Assembly (NCBI GenBank): GCA_947589065.1
Contig: CANPZM010000007.1
Span: forward strand, 1-53,839
DNA: 53,839 nt
Origin: an uncultured Clostridia bacterium
Lineage (GTDB): Bacteria; Bacillota; Clostridia; TANB77; CAG-508
Direction: 5' to 3'
Both the position numbers and the translations under genes were made by a program. Below are positions 1 to 7,698 of this stretch, in pieces. Under the pieces are notes generated by a model. The model worked only from the letters and a program-made list of their open reading frames with translations, had not been told where the DNA came from and searched no databases. Every line of letters begins with the position of its first letter. Position 1 is the stretch's first letter.

Positions 1-909
1 GAAATGTTTGAAAAATCAATGAAAGAGCACTATGCCATAGGTGCATTTAATATTAATAATATGGAATTTATACAAGCAATTACTGAAGCTGCAAATGAAA
101 CAAATTCACCCGTAATTTTACAAGTATCTTCTAGTGCAATTAAATATGCAGGAATTAAATATTTAATGAAGATGGTTGAAGCCGCAGTTGAAGAAACTAA
201 TATACCAATAGCTTTACATTTGGATCATGGACCAGATTTCGAAACATGCAAAATGTGTATTGATGCAGGTTTTACATCTGTAATGATTGATGGCTCAAAA
301 TATGATTTTGAAGAAAATATAAGCCTAACAAAACAGGTTGTCGAATATGCTCATTCAAAAGGAGTTGTTGTTGAAGCTGAATTAGGAAAATTAGCAGGAA
401 TAGAGGACGATGTAAATGTTGATTCAAATGATGCAATGTATACAGATCCAGATCAAGCAGAAGAATTTGTCAGAAGAACAGGATGTGATTCTTTAGCAAT
501 TGCAATTGGGACAAGTCATGGTGCATATAAATTTAAAGGAGAAGCTAAGTTAAGATTCGATATATTAGCAAAAATAAAAGAAAAATTACCTAATACTCCA
601 ATTGTATTACATGGTGCATCTTCAGTAATACCAGAGCTAGTAGAAATGTGCAATAAAAATGGAGGAAACATACCAGGAGCCAAGGGATGTCCTAATGAAA
701 TGCTAAAAGAAGCAGGAGAAAATGGAGTATCTAAAATTAATGTTGATACAGATTTAAGGTTAGCAATGACTGCACAAATTAGAAGAGTATTTAATGAAGA
801 TCCTTCTATATTTGATCCACGCAAATATTTAGGTGAAGCAAGAAAAGAAATAAAAGCAACAGTAATGGATAAAATTAATAACGTATTTTGCTCAAGTAAT
901 AAAGCATAG
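1..909 (+). CDS. fba: Class II fructose-1,6-bisphosphate aldolase, 5'-truncated by window edge
   Basis: Zinc-dependent aldolase of glycolysis and gluconeogenesis, splitting fructose-1,6-bisphosphate into DHAP and glyceraldehyde-3-phosphate in the cytosol. The frame is open from base 1 (codon GAA, then ATG at 4). Family members normally carry about 8 more residues before this MFEKSMKE-like segment, so the true start probably lies just upstream of the window and the ATG at 4 is internal. Counting from that ATG, visible motifs are HLDHG at 72-76 (zinc and catalytic region), VEAELG around 123-128, GTSHG at 169-173 (zinc His), VLHGASS at 201-207 (zinc His) and a late INVDTDLR phosphate-binding segment. 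It is convergent with smpB, with repeat copy A between them. Confidence in family is very high. Confidence 0.97.
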   Translation, partial: EMFEKSMKEHYAIGAFNINNMEFIQAITEAANETNSPVILQVSSSAIKYAGIKYLMKMVEAAVEETNIPIALHLDHGPDFETCKMCIDAGFTSVMIDGSKYDFEENISLTKQVVEYAHSKGVVVEAELGKLAGIEDDVNVDSNDAMYTDPDQAEEFVRRTGCDSLAIAIGTSHGAYKFKGEAKLRFDILAKIKEKLPNTPIVLHGASSVIPELVEMCNKNGGNIPGAKGCPNEMLKEAGENGVSKINVDTDLRLAMTAQIRRVFNEDPSIFDPRKYLGEARKEIKATVMDKINNVFCSSNKA

Positions 910-927
910 AACAATGTAAATTTTTTT

Positions 928-1112
928 TATAATAGGGAAGTAGATCTTTCCTATTATAGATTATAGAACAAAAGCGGACATTATTAACATTTTTGCTATT
1001 TATGACATTTTAAAGTCCGCGTCTTTGTTCGTCCGCGAAAAATTGTATAACAATTTTTCTGTGGAATGTAATTTTTTTATACAATAGGAAAGTAAAACTT
1101 TCCTATTGTATA
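928..1112 (+). repeat. Dispersed three-hairpin repeat, copy A
   Basis: Copy of an intergenic element repeated six times in the window. Order: an outer hairpin at 928-958 (arms TATAATAGGGAAG and CTTTCCTATTATA), a core at 966-1068 starting GAACAAAAGCGGAC with GTCCGC and TTTGTTC as partner arms, an inner hairpin around the arms AAAAATTGT and ACAATTTTT, then a distal hairpin at 1078-1112 with arms ending AGGAAAGT and ACTTTCCT. The distal hairpin directly abuts the T-tract of the smpB terminator when read on the minus strand. Copies A and B are the only ones with an AGGA-type hairpin at both ends, so they may be closest to full length. Confidence 0.9.
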
Positions 1113-1114
1113 AA

Positions 1115-1147
1115 AAATATAGCAAATAAAACTTTGCTATATTTTTT
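1115..1147 (-). terminator. Intrinsic terminator of smpB (bidirectional)
   Basis: Inverted repeat TATAGCAAA / TTTGCTATA with a 6-nt loop. T-tracts lie on both sides, so it can work for fba on the plus strand and smpB on the minus strand. It starts about 20 nt after the smpB stop. On the minus strand its T-tract runs directly into repeat copy A. Confidence 0.8.
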
Positions 1148-1167
1148 TCCATTTTAGAAAATAATAA

Positions 1168-1620
1168 TTATAAGTATTTATCTCTATGTTTTTGAATATA
1201 CATTTCAGCATCTTTTTTCTTCAAGTCTTCTCGTTTGTCATACAATTTTTTCCCTTTACCAATACCTAAACTAATTTTTAAACGATTATTTTTAAGATAA
1301 GCAGATATAGGAACTAAAGAAAAACCTTGTTGTTGAATTGCACCAACTAATTTATTAATTTCAGATTTATGTAATAATAATTTTCTAGTTCTTAAAGGAT
1401 CTTTATTATTTATATTGCCAAATTCATATGGACTAATATGTAAGCCATATATTAAGACTTCACCTTTTTTTATAATAGCATAAGAATCTTTTAAATTAAT
1501 TTTCCCATTTCTCACAGATTTTATTTCAGTACCATTTAATTCAATTCCACATTCAATAGAATCTTTTATATCATAATTGTGATAAGCATTAGGATTTTTA
1601 GCAATCATCTTTGTATTCAT
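1168..1620 (-). CDS. smpB: SsrA-binding protein SmpB
   Basis: Trans-translation factor that binds tmRNA and delivers it to stalled ribosomes. The 150-aa length is typical. Visible family signatures are the N-terminal KNPNAYHNYDI region, the OB-fold stretch GIELNGTEIKSVR (residues about 26-38), the LHISPYE segment, the LLLHKSEI motif and the basic C-terminal tail with KGKKLYDKREDLKKKD that enters the decoding centre. The ATG at 1620 is preceded on the minus strand by a GAAAGG-type ribosome binding site. I do not see the tmRNA gene (ssrA) in the window. Expression is probably separate from fba because the two genes converge on a shared terminator. Confidence 0.97.
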   Translation of the reverse strand: MNTKMIAKNPNAYHNYDIKDSIECGIELNGTEIKSVRNGKINLKDSYAIIKKGEVLIYGLHISPYEFGNINNKDPLRTRKLLLHKSEINKLVGAIQQQGFSLVPISAYLKNNRLKISLGIGKGKKLYDKREDLKKKDAEMYIQKHRDKYL

Positions 1621-1778
1621 AAAACACCTTTCAAAATTTAATAATAAATATTATAACATGTAAAAAAACAATAATCAAACAATAATCAAACAATAATAGT
1701 GCTTTAAGTTAATCGAAAAAAATATATTTTTAAGAAAAACAAAAAACACTATTATTATTTACAAAAATCTTTTTTATT

Positions 1779-2252
1779 CTAATGTTTAGAATTGTTAGAA
1801 TTAGCTGCATAATACCAAACAAGAGCTATAATTAGAACCGCAACAACAGCTAACATAATCCACATCCACATAGTTGCATTATTTGAAGTAGTAGCAGTGA
1901 CATCTTCAGCATTTGTTCTAGTAGCATTATAATCACCAGTTAAATTATCTGTAGTTGATTCATCTCTTTCCATATCATTTTTTGCATCATCAACACCATT
2001 TTTTACATCATTAGCAACGTTTTCAGTTGCATTAACAGCATCTTTAGCAGCATTTCCAGTATCATCAGCAGCTTCATCAGCAACTCTACCAGCATCTTCA
2101 GACACATTCGCAATTGCTTCTCCAGCTTTTTCAACTGTATTTCCAACTGCATTAGCACCCTTTTCGATAACATTATCATCTGCAAATGAAATAGTTGCTA
2201 AAGAAAAAATAAGTAAAAACGCAACCATAAATGTTAAAATTTTATTTTTCAT
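1779..2252 (-). CDS. Exported helical-rod protein with C-terminal membrane anchor
   Basis: Unknown function. The 157-aa protein has a clear Sec signal peptide (residues 1-24, cleavage likely after SFA). A long Ala/Asp/Glu/Asn-rich amphipathic region follows (about 25-105), with an 11-residue-like periodicity (repeated units such as GNTVEKAGEAI, GRVADEAADDT, GNAAKDAVNAT). A Thr/Asn-rich linker then leads to one transmembrane helix (about 128-149) and a short polar tail. The repeat pattern resembles LEA/apolipoprotein-like helical proteins, but this is resemblance only. It probably projects from the outer face of the membrane as a rod. The next gene upstream on the same strand has the same topology. 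The ribosome binding site GGAGG lies before the ATG at 2252. Confidence 0.75.
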   Translation of the reverse strand: MKNKILTFMVAFLLIFSLATISFADDNVIEKGANAVGNTVEKAGEAIANVSEDAGRVADEAADDTGNAAKDAVNATENVANDVKNGVDDAKNDMERDESTTDNLTGDYNATRTNAEDVTATTSNNATMWMWIMLAVVAVLIIALVWYYAANSNNSKH

Positions 2253-2346
2253 AATATAACCTCCATAATAATTTCATGATTTAAAATTATTATTAACTGA
2301 AAAAATAAAATTATACATACAGAAAAAGGACTTTATTAAATTTTTT

Positions 2347-2376
2347 TTCAAAAAAAAGACGTATAAAACGTCTTAA
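2347..2376 (-). terminator. Intrinsic terminator after the small exported protein gene
   Basis: On the minus strand the arms AAGACGT and ACGTCTT (2356-2362 and 2368-2374) form a short hairpin followed by a run of eight T. It lies about 15 nt beyond the stop of the 2389-2703 gene. Confidence 0.7.
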
Positions 2377-2388
2377 AAATATATAAAT

Positions 2389-2703
2389 TTATCTTCGAGT
2401 TCTAATTAAAATAGCAATAGACAAAAATATTATTAAAGCTCCAATTGCAATCAAAATAAAGGAAAGAGCATTTGAAAGTGACAGACTTGAATTATCAATA
2501 CCAGTTGTAGTAGAAGTGGTACCAGAAGTAGAACGAGCATTAGTTGAAGTTGAGTCAGTAACAGTAGTAAGATTTTCACTATTAGATTCAGATTGAGAAC
2601 TATTTTGACTTTCAGTTGCAAAAACATTTAAAGTGAAAAATATATTTCCTAAAAATAATGTAATTATAATAAAAACAAATAATAAATTTTTTAATTTCAT
2701 CAT
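2389..2703 (-). CDS. Small exported Ser/Thr-rich membrane protein
   Basis: Unknown function, 104 aa from the chosen start. It has a hydrophobic signal peptide (about residues 4-30, probable cleavage after VFA), a low-complexity Ser/Thr/Asn region, a C-terminal transmembrane helix and a basic end (RTRR). There is no LPxTG motif. I chose the ATG at 2703 (MMKLKN) because GAAAGG lies 7 nt upstream of it. An in-frame ATG 15 nt further out lies upstream of that ribosome binding site and is unlikely. The topology matches the neighbouring 1779-2252 gene, but the sequences are not alike. Confidence 0.7.
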   Translation of the reverse strand: MMKLKNLLFVFIIITLFLGNIFFTLNVFATESQNSSQSESNSENLTTVTDSTSTNARSTSGTTSTTTGIDNSSLSLSNALSFILIAIGALIIFLSIAILIRTRR

Positions 2704-2820
2704 TTTAATTCCTTTCAAGCTTCATTTTACAATATAATACACAATAAAATAAAAAAAGTCTAGTGAATATAATTTATATTTTAAAATTTTATAAAAAAAA
2801 TATAAAATTAATTAAAAAGG

Positions 2821-2849
2821 TTGTAATATAATAATTTATAATATATAAT
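2821..2849 (+). promoter_or_regulatory. Sigma-A promoter of the manganese-efflux transcript
   Basis: TTGTAA at 2821-2826, a 17-nt spacer, then TATAAT at 2844-2849. Transcription would start near 2856, exactly where the riboswitch P1 strand begins. Confidence 0.75.
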
Positions 2850-2854
2850 TCATT

Positions 2855-2980
2855 AAAAATGAGGGAGTAATTAGCATATAATATATGTAATATAGCCAAC
2901 AATCCCGATTTTAAATCTGGCTGTATTTTAAATAATAAGACTCGTTTGCAACAGAATTATTAGGTTGCAAATGAGTTTTT
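2855..2980 (+). promoter_or_regulatory. Candidate yybP-ykoY (Mn2+) riboswitch with overlapping terminator
   Basis: P1 pairs AAATGAG (2857-2863) with CTCGTTT (2941-2947). The L1-like GGGAGTA follows the 5' P1 strand at 2863-2869. A second stem pairs ATATAGCC with GGCTGTAT (about 2890-2897 and 2918-2925) and carries a CAATCCC bulge resembling the conserved metal-binding L3 strand, then a small GATT/AATC hairpin. The 3' P1 strand is also the start of a terminator: ACTCGTTTGCAAC (2940-2952) with GTTGCAAATGAGT (2964-2976) and a T-tract. Mn2+ binding should stabilise P1 and prevent termination, an ON switch. Context supports it: the downstream genes are a P-type ATPase and MntP, the two classic targets of this riboswitch. 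The assignment is by eye, without a covariance-model search. Confidence 0.78.
2940..2980 (+). terminator. Riboswitch-controlled terminator
   Basis: 13-bp hairpin (one G-T pair) with an 11-nt loop and a T5 tract, sharing its 5' arm with the P1 stem of the upstream aptamer. Repeat copy B begins immediately after the T-tract. Confidence 0.85.
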
Positions 2981-2981
2981 A

Positions 2982-3146
2982 ATATTATAGGAAAGTTCTC
3001 TGAACTTCCTATAATATTAAGCATTTCCCAAAAAATTGTTATACAATTTTTCGCGGACGAACAAAGACGCGGACCATAAAATGTCATAAACAACGAAAAT
3101 GTTAATAATGTCTGCTTTTGTTCTATAATAGGACTTTCCTGTTATA
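2982..3146 (-). repeat. Dispersed three-hairpin repeat, copy B (inverted)
   Basis: Same element in opposite orientation. The AGGAAAGTTC/GAACTTCCT hairpin is at 2983-3016, the core at 3021-3123 ends in the reverse complement of GAACAAAAGC, and a second AGGA-type hairpin lies at 3124-3146. It sits between the riboswitch terminator and the P-type ATPase gene, so any read-through transcript must pass it. The rest of the 2719-3300 gap holds only the promoter, the riboswitch, this repeat and an AT-rich leader. Confidence 0.9.
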
Positions 3147-3300
3147 TTAAAAAACTAATAGATTTCTAAAATGTTAAAACTAGATAAAAAAGAGATACTA
3201 ATAAATATATTTTTATAATAATAAATTCTAATATGTTCTTTATAATCAAATTATAAAAATTTTTTAAAATCATAACATAAATAATAAAGGAGGAATTTAA

Positions 3301-5943
3301 TTGAAAGAGTATTTAATGACTGCTCAAGAAGTGATGAAATCAGCAAAATCAAGTGAAAATGGTCTAACATCAGATGAAGCCAAAAAAAGACTAGAACTTG
3401 ATGGACCAAATAAGTTAAAAGAGGCTACACGAGATGGATTATTAAAAAAATTTTTCAAATCACTTATGGATCCTATGATTATAATGTTATTATCAGCAGC
3501 AATTATCTCAGCTATTACAGCAGTCGCAAGTAATGAACCATTTACAGATGTATTTATAATTCTATTTGTAGTCATAGTTAATACGATTTTAGGAATGATT
3601 CAAGAAAGCAAGGCTGAACACGCAATTGATTCACTAATGGAAATGACAAAAGCATCTTCAAAAGTAATTAGAGATGGAATAATACAAAACGTGAAAAGCG
3701 AAGATTTAGTGGTAGGAGACATCATTGCATTAGAAGCAGGAGATGCAATTCCAGCAGATTGTAGAATTTTAGAATCATATAGTATGAAAGTTGAAGAGGC
3801 AGCACTTACAGGTGAATCTGTACCAGTAACAAAAATGGTAGATATAATTAATTTAAAAGAAAATACATTAGACATACCATTAGGTGATAGAACAAATATG
3901 CTATATAGTGGAAGTACACTTAGCTATGGTAGGGGAAAAGCAATTGTAGTAGCAACTGGAATGGATACAGAAATGGGTAAAATTGCTGATGCCCTACAAA
4001 ATGCTGAAGAAGGAAAAACACCATTGCAAAAGAAAATGGCAGAAATTTCAAAAGTATTAACAAAATTAGTTGTTGCTATAAGTGTATTTGTTTTCATATT
4101 TGGAATAATAAAAACAGGCGATTTGTCAGGAAGCAATATATTAGATACTTTTCTTGTAGCAGTAGCATTAGCAGTAGCAGCTATACCAGAAGGACTTCCA
4201 GCTGTTGTTACAATAGTCCTTTCAATAGGTGTAACATCAATGTCTAAGAGAAATGCATTAATAAGGAAACTAAGTGCTGTAGAGACATTAGGATGTACAC
4301 AAGTTATTTGTACAGATAAAACAGGAACACTTACTCAAAATAAAATGACTGTTGTGAAAACTGAAACAACAGATGAAAATTTATTAGCCAAAGCAATGGC
4401 TTTATGTTCAGATGCAGAAATTAATGAGGGAGAAACAGAATCAATAGGAGAGCCAACAGAAGCAGCACTAGTTAATTTCGCAAATAAAATTGGACTAGCA
4501 AAATATGTATTAAATAAAGAAAATCCAAGAATTGGAGAAGTACCTTTTGATTCAATGAGAAAAATGATGACAACTGTGCATAAAAACAATAATGGTGAAA
4601 TTGTACAATATACAAAAGGTGCATGTGAAATACTACTAGATAGATGCTCAGGATATTTGAACAATGGAAAAATAGTTGAAATGACTGAAGAAATAAAAAA
4701 AGACATAAAAAAGAAAAACAAACAATTTGCAGACGAAGCTCTAAGAGTATTAGGCGTAGCATACAAAACACATAATTCAGTACCTAAAAAATATGATACA
4801 GAAACACTTGAAAAGGATTTAACATTTATTGGATTTGTTGGAATGATAGATCCATGTAGAGAAGAAGTATATAGTGCAATAGACAATTGCAGAAGCGCTG
4901 GAATTAGAGTTGTTATGATAACTGGAGATCACATAGATACAGCAACAGCAATTGGAAAAAATCTAAAAATAATCAAAGACTCAAAAGAAGCAATAACTGG
5001 TAGTGAATTAAACGATTTATCAGATAAAGAATTAATAAAAGTAGTTAATAGTCATTCAGTATTTGCAAGAGTACAACCTGAACATAAAACAAAAATTGTA
5101 AAAGCTTTAAAATCACAGGATTTAGTAGTAGCAATGACTGGAGATGGAGTAAATGATGCACCTTCAATAAAGGCTGCAGATATTGGAATAAGTATGGGAA
5201 TTACAGGAACAGATGTAACAAAAGGTGCATCTGATATGGTACTTGCTGACGATAATTTTGCAACAATTGTAAATGCAGTAGAAGAAGGAAGAAAGATTTA
5301 TGATAATATAAGAAAAGTTCTTCAATTTCAACTTGCAACAAATGCAGCAGAAGTATTATATGTTTTTATAGCATCTGCATTAGGAATAACAGTTGTAACT
5401 CCTGTACAGCTACTTTGGATAAATATGGTTACCGATAGCACACCTGGGCTAGCCTTAGGAATGGAAAAAGCAGAAGGAAATCTAATGAAGAAAAAGCCAA
5501 GAGATTCTAAAGAAAGTGTATTTGCAAATGGAACAGGATTTTCAATATTATCACAAGGAATTATAATGGCTATAATAATTTTAATTTCATTCTTTGTTGG
5601 ACAATATATGGAACTAGGGAAATATGGAATATTTAATTCTAAAGATGGAATGACAATGGCATTTTTAACAGCAAACTTAATCCAGATATTCCATGCAATA
5701 TGTATGAGATCACAAGATGAATCAATTTTCAGACTTAAAACAATAAATTGGTGGTTATTAGGTTCATTTATTCTTTGTTTAATATTAACAGTTGGAGTTA
5801 TATATATACCAGTTCTTTCAAATTTATTTGGATTAGCTCATATTAATTTTAAGGAACTTTGCGTTGCATTAGGTTTAGCATTATTAATCGTTCCTATAAA
5901 AGAAATACTAAAAATTTTTCAAAGAATGAGAAAAAAGGCATAA
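3301..5943 (+). CDS. P2-type cation ATPase (Ca2+/Mn2+ exporter type)
   Basis: Membrane ATPase that expels divalent cations. The 880-aa length fits the bacterial SERCA/PMCA-like group. Motifs: TGES actuator loop at 170-173, PEGLP in TM4 at 296-300, the phosphorylated Asp in DKTGT at 339, GDGVNDAP near 614, N681 and E684 in TM5, and N708, T711 and D712 in TM6. The TM4, TM5 and TM6 residues match the Ca2+ ligand positions of SERCA, so the transport site looks complete. The TTG start is supported by AAAGGAGG about 8 nt upstream; the ATG at 3316 is too far from it. Position behind a candidate Mn2+ riboswitch and in front of mntP argues that manganese is a physiological substrate. That is inference: sequence alone cannot separate Ca2+ from Mn2+. 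Confidence 0.93.
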   Translation: MKEYLMTAQEVMKSAKSSENGLTSDEAKKRLELDGPNKLKEATRDGLLKKFFKSLMDPMIIMLLSAAIISAITAVASNEPFTDVFIILFVVIVNTILGMIQESKAEHAIDSLMEMTKASSKVIRDGIIQNVKSEDLVVGDIIALEAGDAIPADCRILESYSMKVEEAALTGESVPVTKMVDIINLKENTLDIPLGDRTNMLYSGSTLSYGRGKAIVVATGMDTEMGKIADALQNAEEGKTPLQKKMAEISKVLTKLVVAISVFVFIFGIIKTGDLSGSNILDTFLVAVALAVAAIPEGLPAVVTIVLSIGVTSMSKRNALIRKLSAVETLGCTQVICTDKTGTLTQNKMTVVKTETTDENLLAKAMALCSDAEINEGETESIGEPTEAALVNFANKIGLAKYVLNKENPRIGEVPFDSMRKMMTTVHKNNNGEIVQYTKGACEILLDRCSGYLNNGKIVEMTEEIKKDIKKKNKQFADEALRVLGVAYKTHNSVPKKYDTETLEKDLTFIGFVGMIDPCREEVYSAIDNCRSAGIRVVMITGDHIDTATAIGKNLKIIKDSKEAITGSELNDLSDKELIKVVNSHSVFARVQPEHKTKIVKALKSQDLVVAMTGDGVNDAPSIKAADIGISMGITGTDVTKGASDMVLADDNFATIVNAVEEGRKIYDNIRKVLQFQLATNAAEVLYVFIASALGITVVTPVQLLWINMVTDSTPGLALGMEKAEGNLMKKKPRDSKESVFANGTGFSILSQGIIMAIIILISFFVGQYMELGKYGIFNSKDGMTMAFLTANLIQIFHAICMRSQDESIFRLKTINWWLLGSFILCLILTVGVIYIPVLSNLFGLAHINFKELCVALGLALLIVPIKEILKIFQRMRKKA

Positions 5944-6002
5944 TATAAAGTAATAAATTTATCAATCAATAATATAAATATAATACAACGGAAGGAAATT
6001 AT

Positions 6003-6575
6003 ATGAATATTATTGAAATAATTATAATAAGCATAGGTTTAGCCATGGATTCTTCTACCATGGCTATTTGTTTAGGACTACAAATAAGAAAAAATATTAA
6101 CATTAAAGCTTTTAAAATTGCTTTTTGGTTTGCGTTATTTCAAGCAATAATGCCGGTAATAGGATATTTACTAGGAAACACATTTGCTTCACTAATAAAT
6201 AAAATTGACCATTTTATAATTTTTTTCGTTTTATCTTTTGTTGGAATAAATATGATTATGGAACAAAATGAATATGTTGTTATCAACGATGAGGTTAGCC
6301 TAAAAGAAATAATATTATTGTCGGTAGTTACTAGTATTGATGCACTTGCAGTAGGTGTTACATTTTCTTTTTTAGACGTAAATATAAAACTTGCATTTAT
6401 AAATATAGGATTAATAACATTTATACTAACACTAATAGGTTGCAGATTAGGAAATTTTATTGCATACAAAATGAGTAAAACTAAATTATCCAAATATGTA
6501 TCAGCATTTGGAGGAATAATACTAATATTGCTAGGAACAAAAATATTATTGCAACACTTAGGAATAATAGGATGA
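6003..6575 (+). CDS. mntP: Manganese efflux pump MntP
   Basis: Six-helix inner membrane Mn2+ exporter (formerly YebN, DUF204). The 190-aa length is typical. Family hallmarks are the paired acidic motifs AMDSS (residues 14-18) in TM1 and SIDALAVG in the fourth helix, which form the pseudo-twofold metal path. GGAAGG lies 6-11 nt before the ATG. It follows the P-type ATPase by 59 nt with no terminator between, so both are probably under the upstream riboswitch. The gene ends TGA immediately before a new -35 box, so the next gene probably has its own promoter. Confidence 0.93.
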   Translation: MNIIEIIIISIGLAMDSSTMAICLGLQIRKNINIKAFKIAFWFALFQAIMPVIGYLLGNTFASLINKIDHFIIFFVLSFVGINMIMEQNEYVVINDEVSLKEIILLSVVTSIDALAVGVTFSFLDVNIKLAFINIGLITFILTLIGCRLGNFIAYKMSKTKLSKYVSAFGGIILILLGTKILLQHLGIIG

Positions 6576-6605
6576 TTGACAAATGAGTAAAAAATTTGAT
6601 AGTAT
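6576..6605 (+). promoter_or_regulatory. Promoter for the DUF1064-type gene
   Basis: Consensus TTGACA at 6576-6581 directly after the mntP stop, an 18-nt spacer and TAGTAT at 6600-6605. Confidence 0.65.
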
Positions 6606-6634
6606 AAATAAAGAAATTATTTGGAGAAATATAT

Positions 6635-6988
6635 ATGGAACATTGGAGTATAGAAGATTACAAAAAATTTACTGATAACAATAAAATGAAAAAAACAAAA
6701 TATAGATCAAATAAAACTTCAATTGATGGACACACTTTCGATAGCCAAAAAGAAGCTGAATTTTATTGTGATTTAAAAAACAGATTGCAGGCAAAAGATA
6801 TTAGAGGCTTTTGCATTCAGCCAACATTTATGCTAGCCAAAGGACTAAAGTACAAAGCAGATTTTATTATTTTTAATAATGATGGCTCTGAAGAAATAAT
6901 AGATGTTAAAGGATATAAAACAAAAGAATATATAGCTAAGAAAAAAATATTTGAAGATAAATTTAACCTTAAAATTAAAGAAATATAA
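6635..6988 (+). CDS. DUF1064-family predicted PD-(D/E)XK nuclease
   Basis: 117 aa. The order of conserved segments fits DUF1064, a family best known from phages: FDSQKEAEFYCDL (about 31-43), IQPTFML (about 61-67), YKADF (about 73-77) and IIDVKGYKT (about 88-96). The ADF...DVKG pair looks like the Asp...(D/E)xK active site of the restriction-endonuclease fold. The ATG at 6635 follows TTGGAGA. No other phage genes are nearby, so it looks like a lone chromosomal copy. A DNA-processing role is inference and no substrate can be named. Confidence 0.75.
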   Translation: MEHWSIEDYKKFTDNNKMKKTKYRSNKTSIDGHTFDSQKEAEFYCDLKNRLQAKDIRGFCIQPTFMLAKGLKYKADFIIFNNDGSEEIIDVKGYKTKEYIAKKKIFEDKFNLKIKEI

Positions 6989-7000
6989 CAAAAGATATAG

Positions 7001-7028
7001 AAAAGGAAGGTAAAAACTTTCTTTTTTT
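7001..7028 (+). terminator. Weak intrinsic terminator
   Basis: Arms AAAAGGAAG and CTTTCTTTT (with G-T pairing) around a 7-nt loop, followed by T residues, 12 nt after the DUF1064 stop. Confidence 0.5.
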
Positions 7029-7047
7029 GTATGAATAGGAGGTAAAT

Positions 7048-7686
7048 ATGAAAGTTATTTTAGTTAATGGAAGTCCACATAAAAATGGTTGTACATATAC
7101 TGCCATTTCAGAAGTGGAAAAAACTTTAAAAGAGGAAGAAATAGAAACAGAAGTATTTTGGATTGGAAATAAACCTTTATCTGGATGCCTTGGATGTGGA
7201 AAATGTAAAGAAAATAAAAAATGCATATTTGATGATACAGTAAATGAATTTGTAGAAAAAGCACAATTTGCTGATGGCTTTATATTTGGAACACCAGTTC
7301 ATTATGCAGGTGCTTCAGGAGCAATAACATCATTTATGGATAGAGCTTTTTACTCTGCGTCAGGTAGTGGAAAAATTGAATACTTGAGATATAAACCAGT
7401 TGCAAGTGTCATTTCTGCAAGAAGAGCAGGAACAACCGCAACATATGATCAACTTAATAAATATTATGGAATAACAGAAATGCCAATAATATCAACAAGA
7501 TACTGGAACATGGTACATGGCAATTCACCAGAAGAAGTACAAAAGGATAAAGAAGGAATGCAAATAATGAGAATGCTTGGAAGAAATATGGCATATTATT
7601 TGAAATGCATCGAATCTGGCAAGAAAAATGGAATTAAAGAACCTAAAAGAGAAGAAATAGTATTAACAAATTTTATCGAAAAATAA
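7048..7686 (+). CDS. Iron-sulfur flavoprotein / NAD(P)H-dependent FMN reductase family
   Basis: Flavodoxin-fold redox protein of 212 aa. The start MKVILVNGSPHKNGCT is the FMN phosphate-binding loop. C47, C50, C53 and C59 form a compact CX2CX2CX5C cluster motif like that of archaeal and clostridial iron-sulfur flavoproteins, so a [4Fe-4S] cluster is likely in addition to FMN. GTPVHYAGASGAI (about 80-92) is the second FMN-binding segment. It probably passes electrons between a cytosolic donor and an unknown acceptor. AGGAGG precedes the ATG by about 7 nt. The next gene follows closely and is probably co-transcribed. Confidence 0.85.
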   Translation: MKVILVNGSPHKNGCTYTAISEVEKTLKEEEIETEVFWIGNKPLSGCLGCGKCKENKKCIFDDTVNEFVEKAQFADGFIFGTPVHYAGASGAITSFMDRAFYSASGSGKIEYLRYKPVASVISARRAGTTATYDQLNKYYGITEMPIISTRYWNMVHGNSPEEVQKDKEGMQIMRMLGRNMAYYLKCIESGKKNGIKEPKREEIVLTNFIEK

Positions 7687-7698
7687 AGGAACATGACA

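Noticed and set aside
516..914. 132-codon minus-strand ORF inside fba
   Set aside because: It is an antisense shadow of a strongly conserved aldolase gene, with no ribosome binding site and no family-like sequence.
1691..1755. AATAATAGTG / CACTATTATT inverted repeat downstream of the helical-rod gene
   Set aside because: The arms are AT-rich and separated by about 45 nt with no adjacent T-tract in the right place, so it is not a convincing terminator.
2003..2185. 60-codon minus-strand ORF inside the helical-rod gene
   Set aside because: It is an out-of-frame reading of the 11-mer repeat region and gives a low-complexity Leu/Met string.
2911..3093. 60-codon minus-strand ORF across the riboswitch terminator and repeat copy B
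   Set aside because: It is composed of hairpin DNA of the dispersed repeat; the other repeat copies do not keep the frame.
4335..4886. Long antisense ORFs within the P-type ATPase gene
   Set aside because: They arise from AT-rich codon structure opposite a gene with all catalytic motifs; no start signals.
6041..6065. AGCCATGG/CCATGGCT inverted repeat early in mntP
   Set aside because: It falls on codons of the conserved AMDSS motif region and is most simply explained by coding constraint; kept only as a possible mRNA hairpin.
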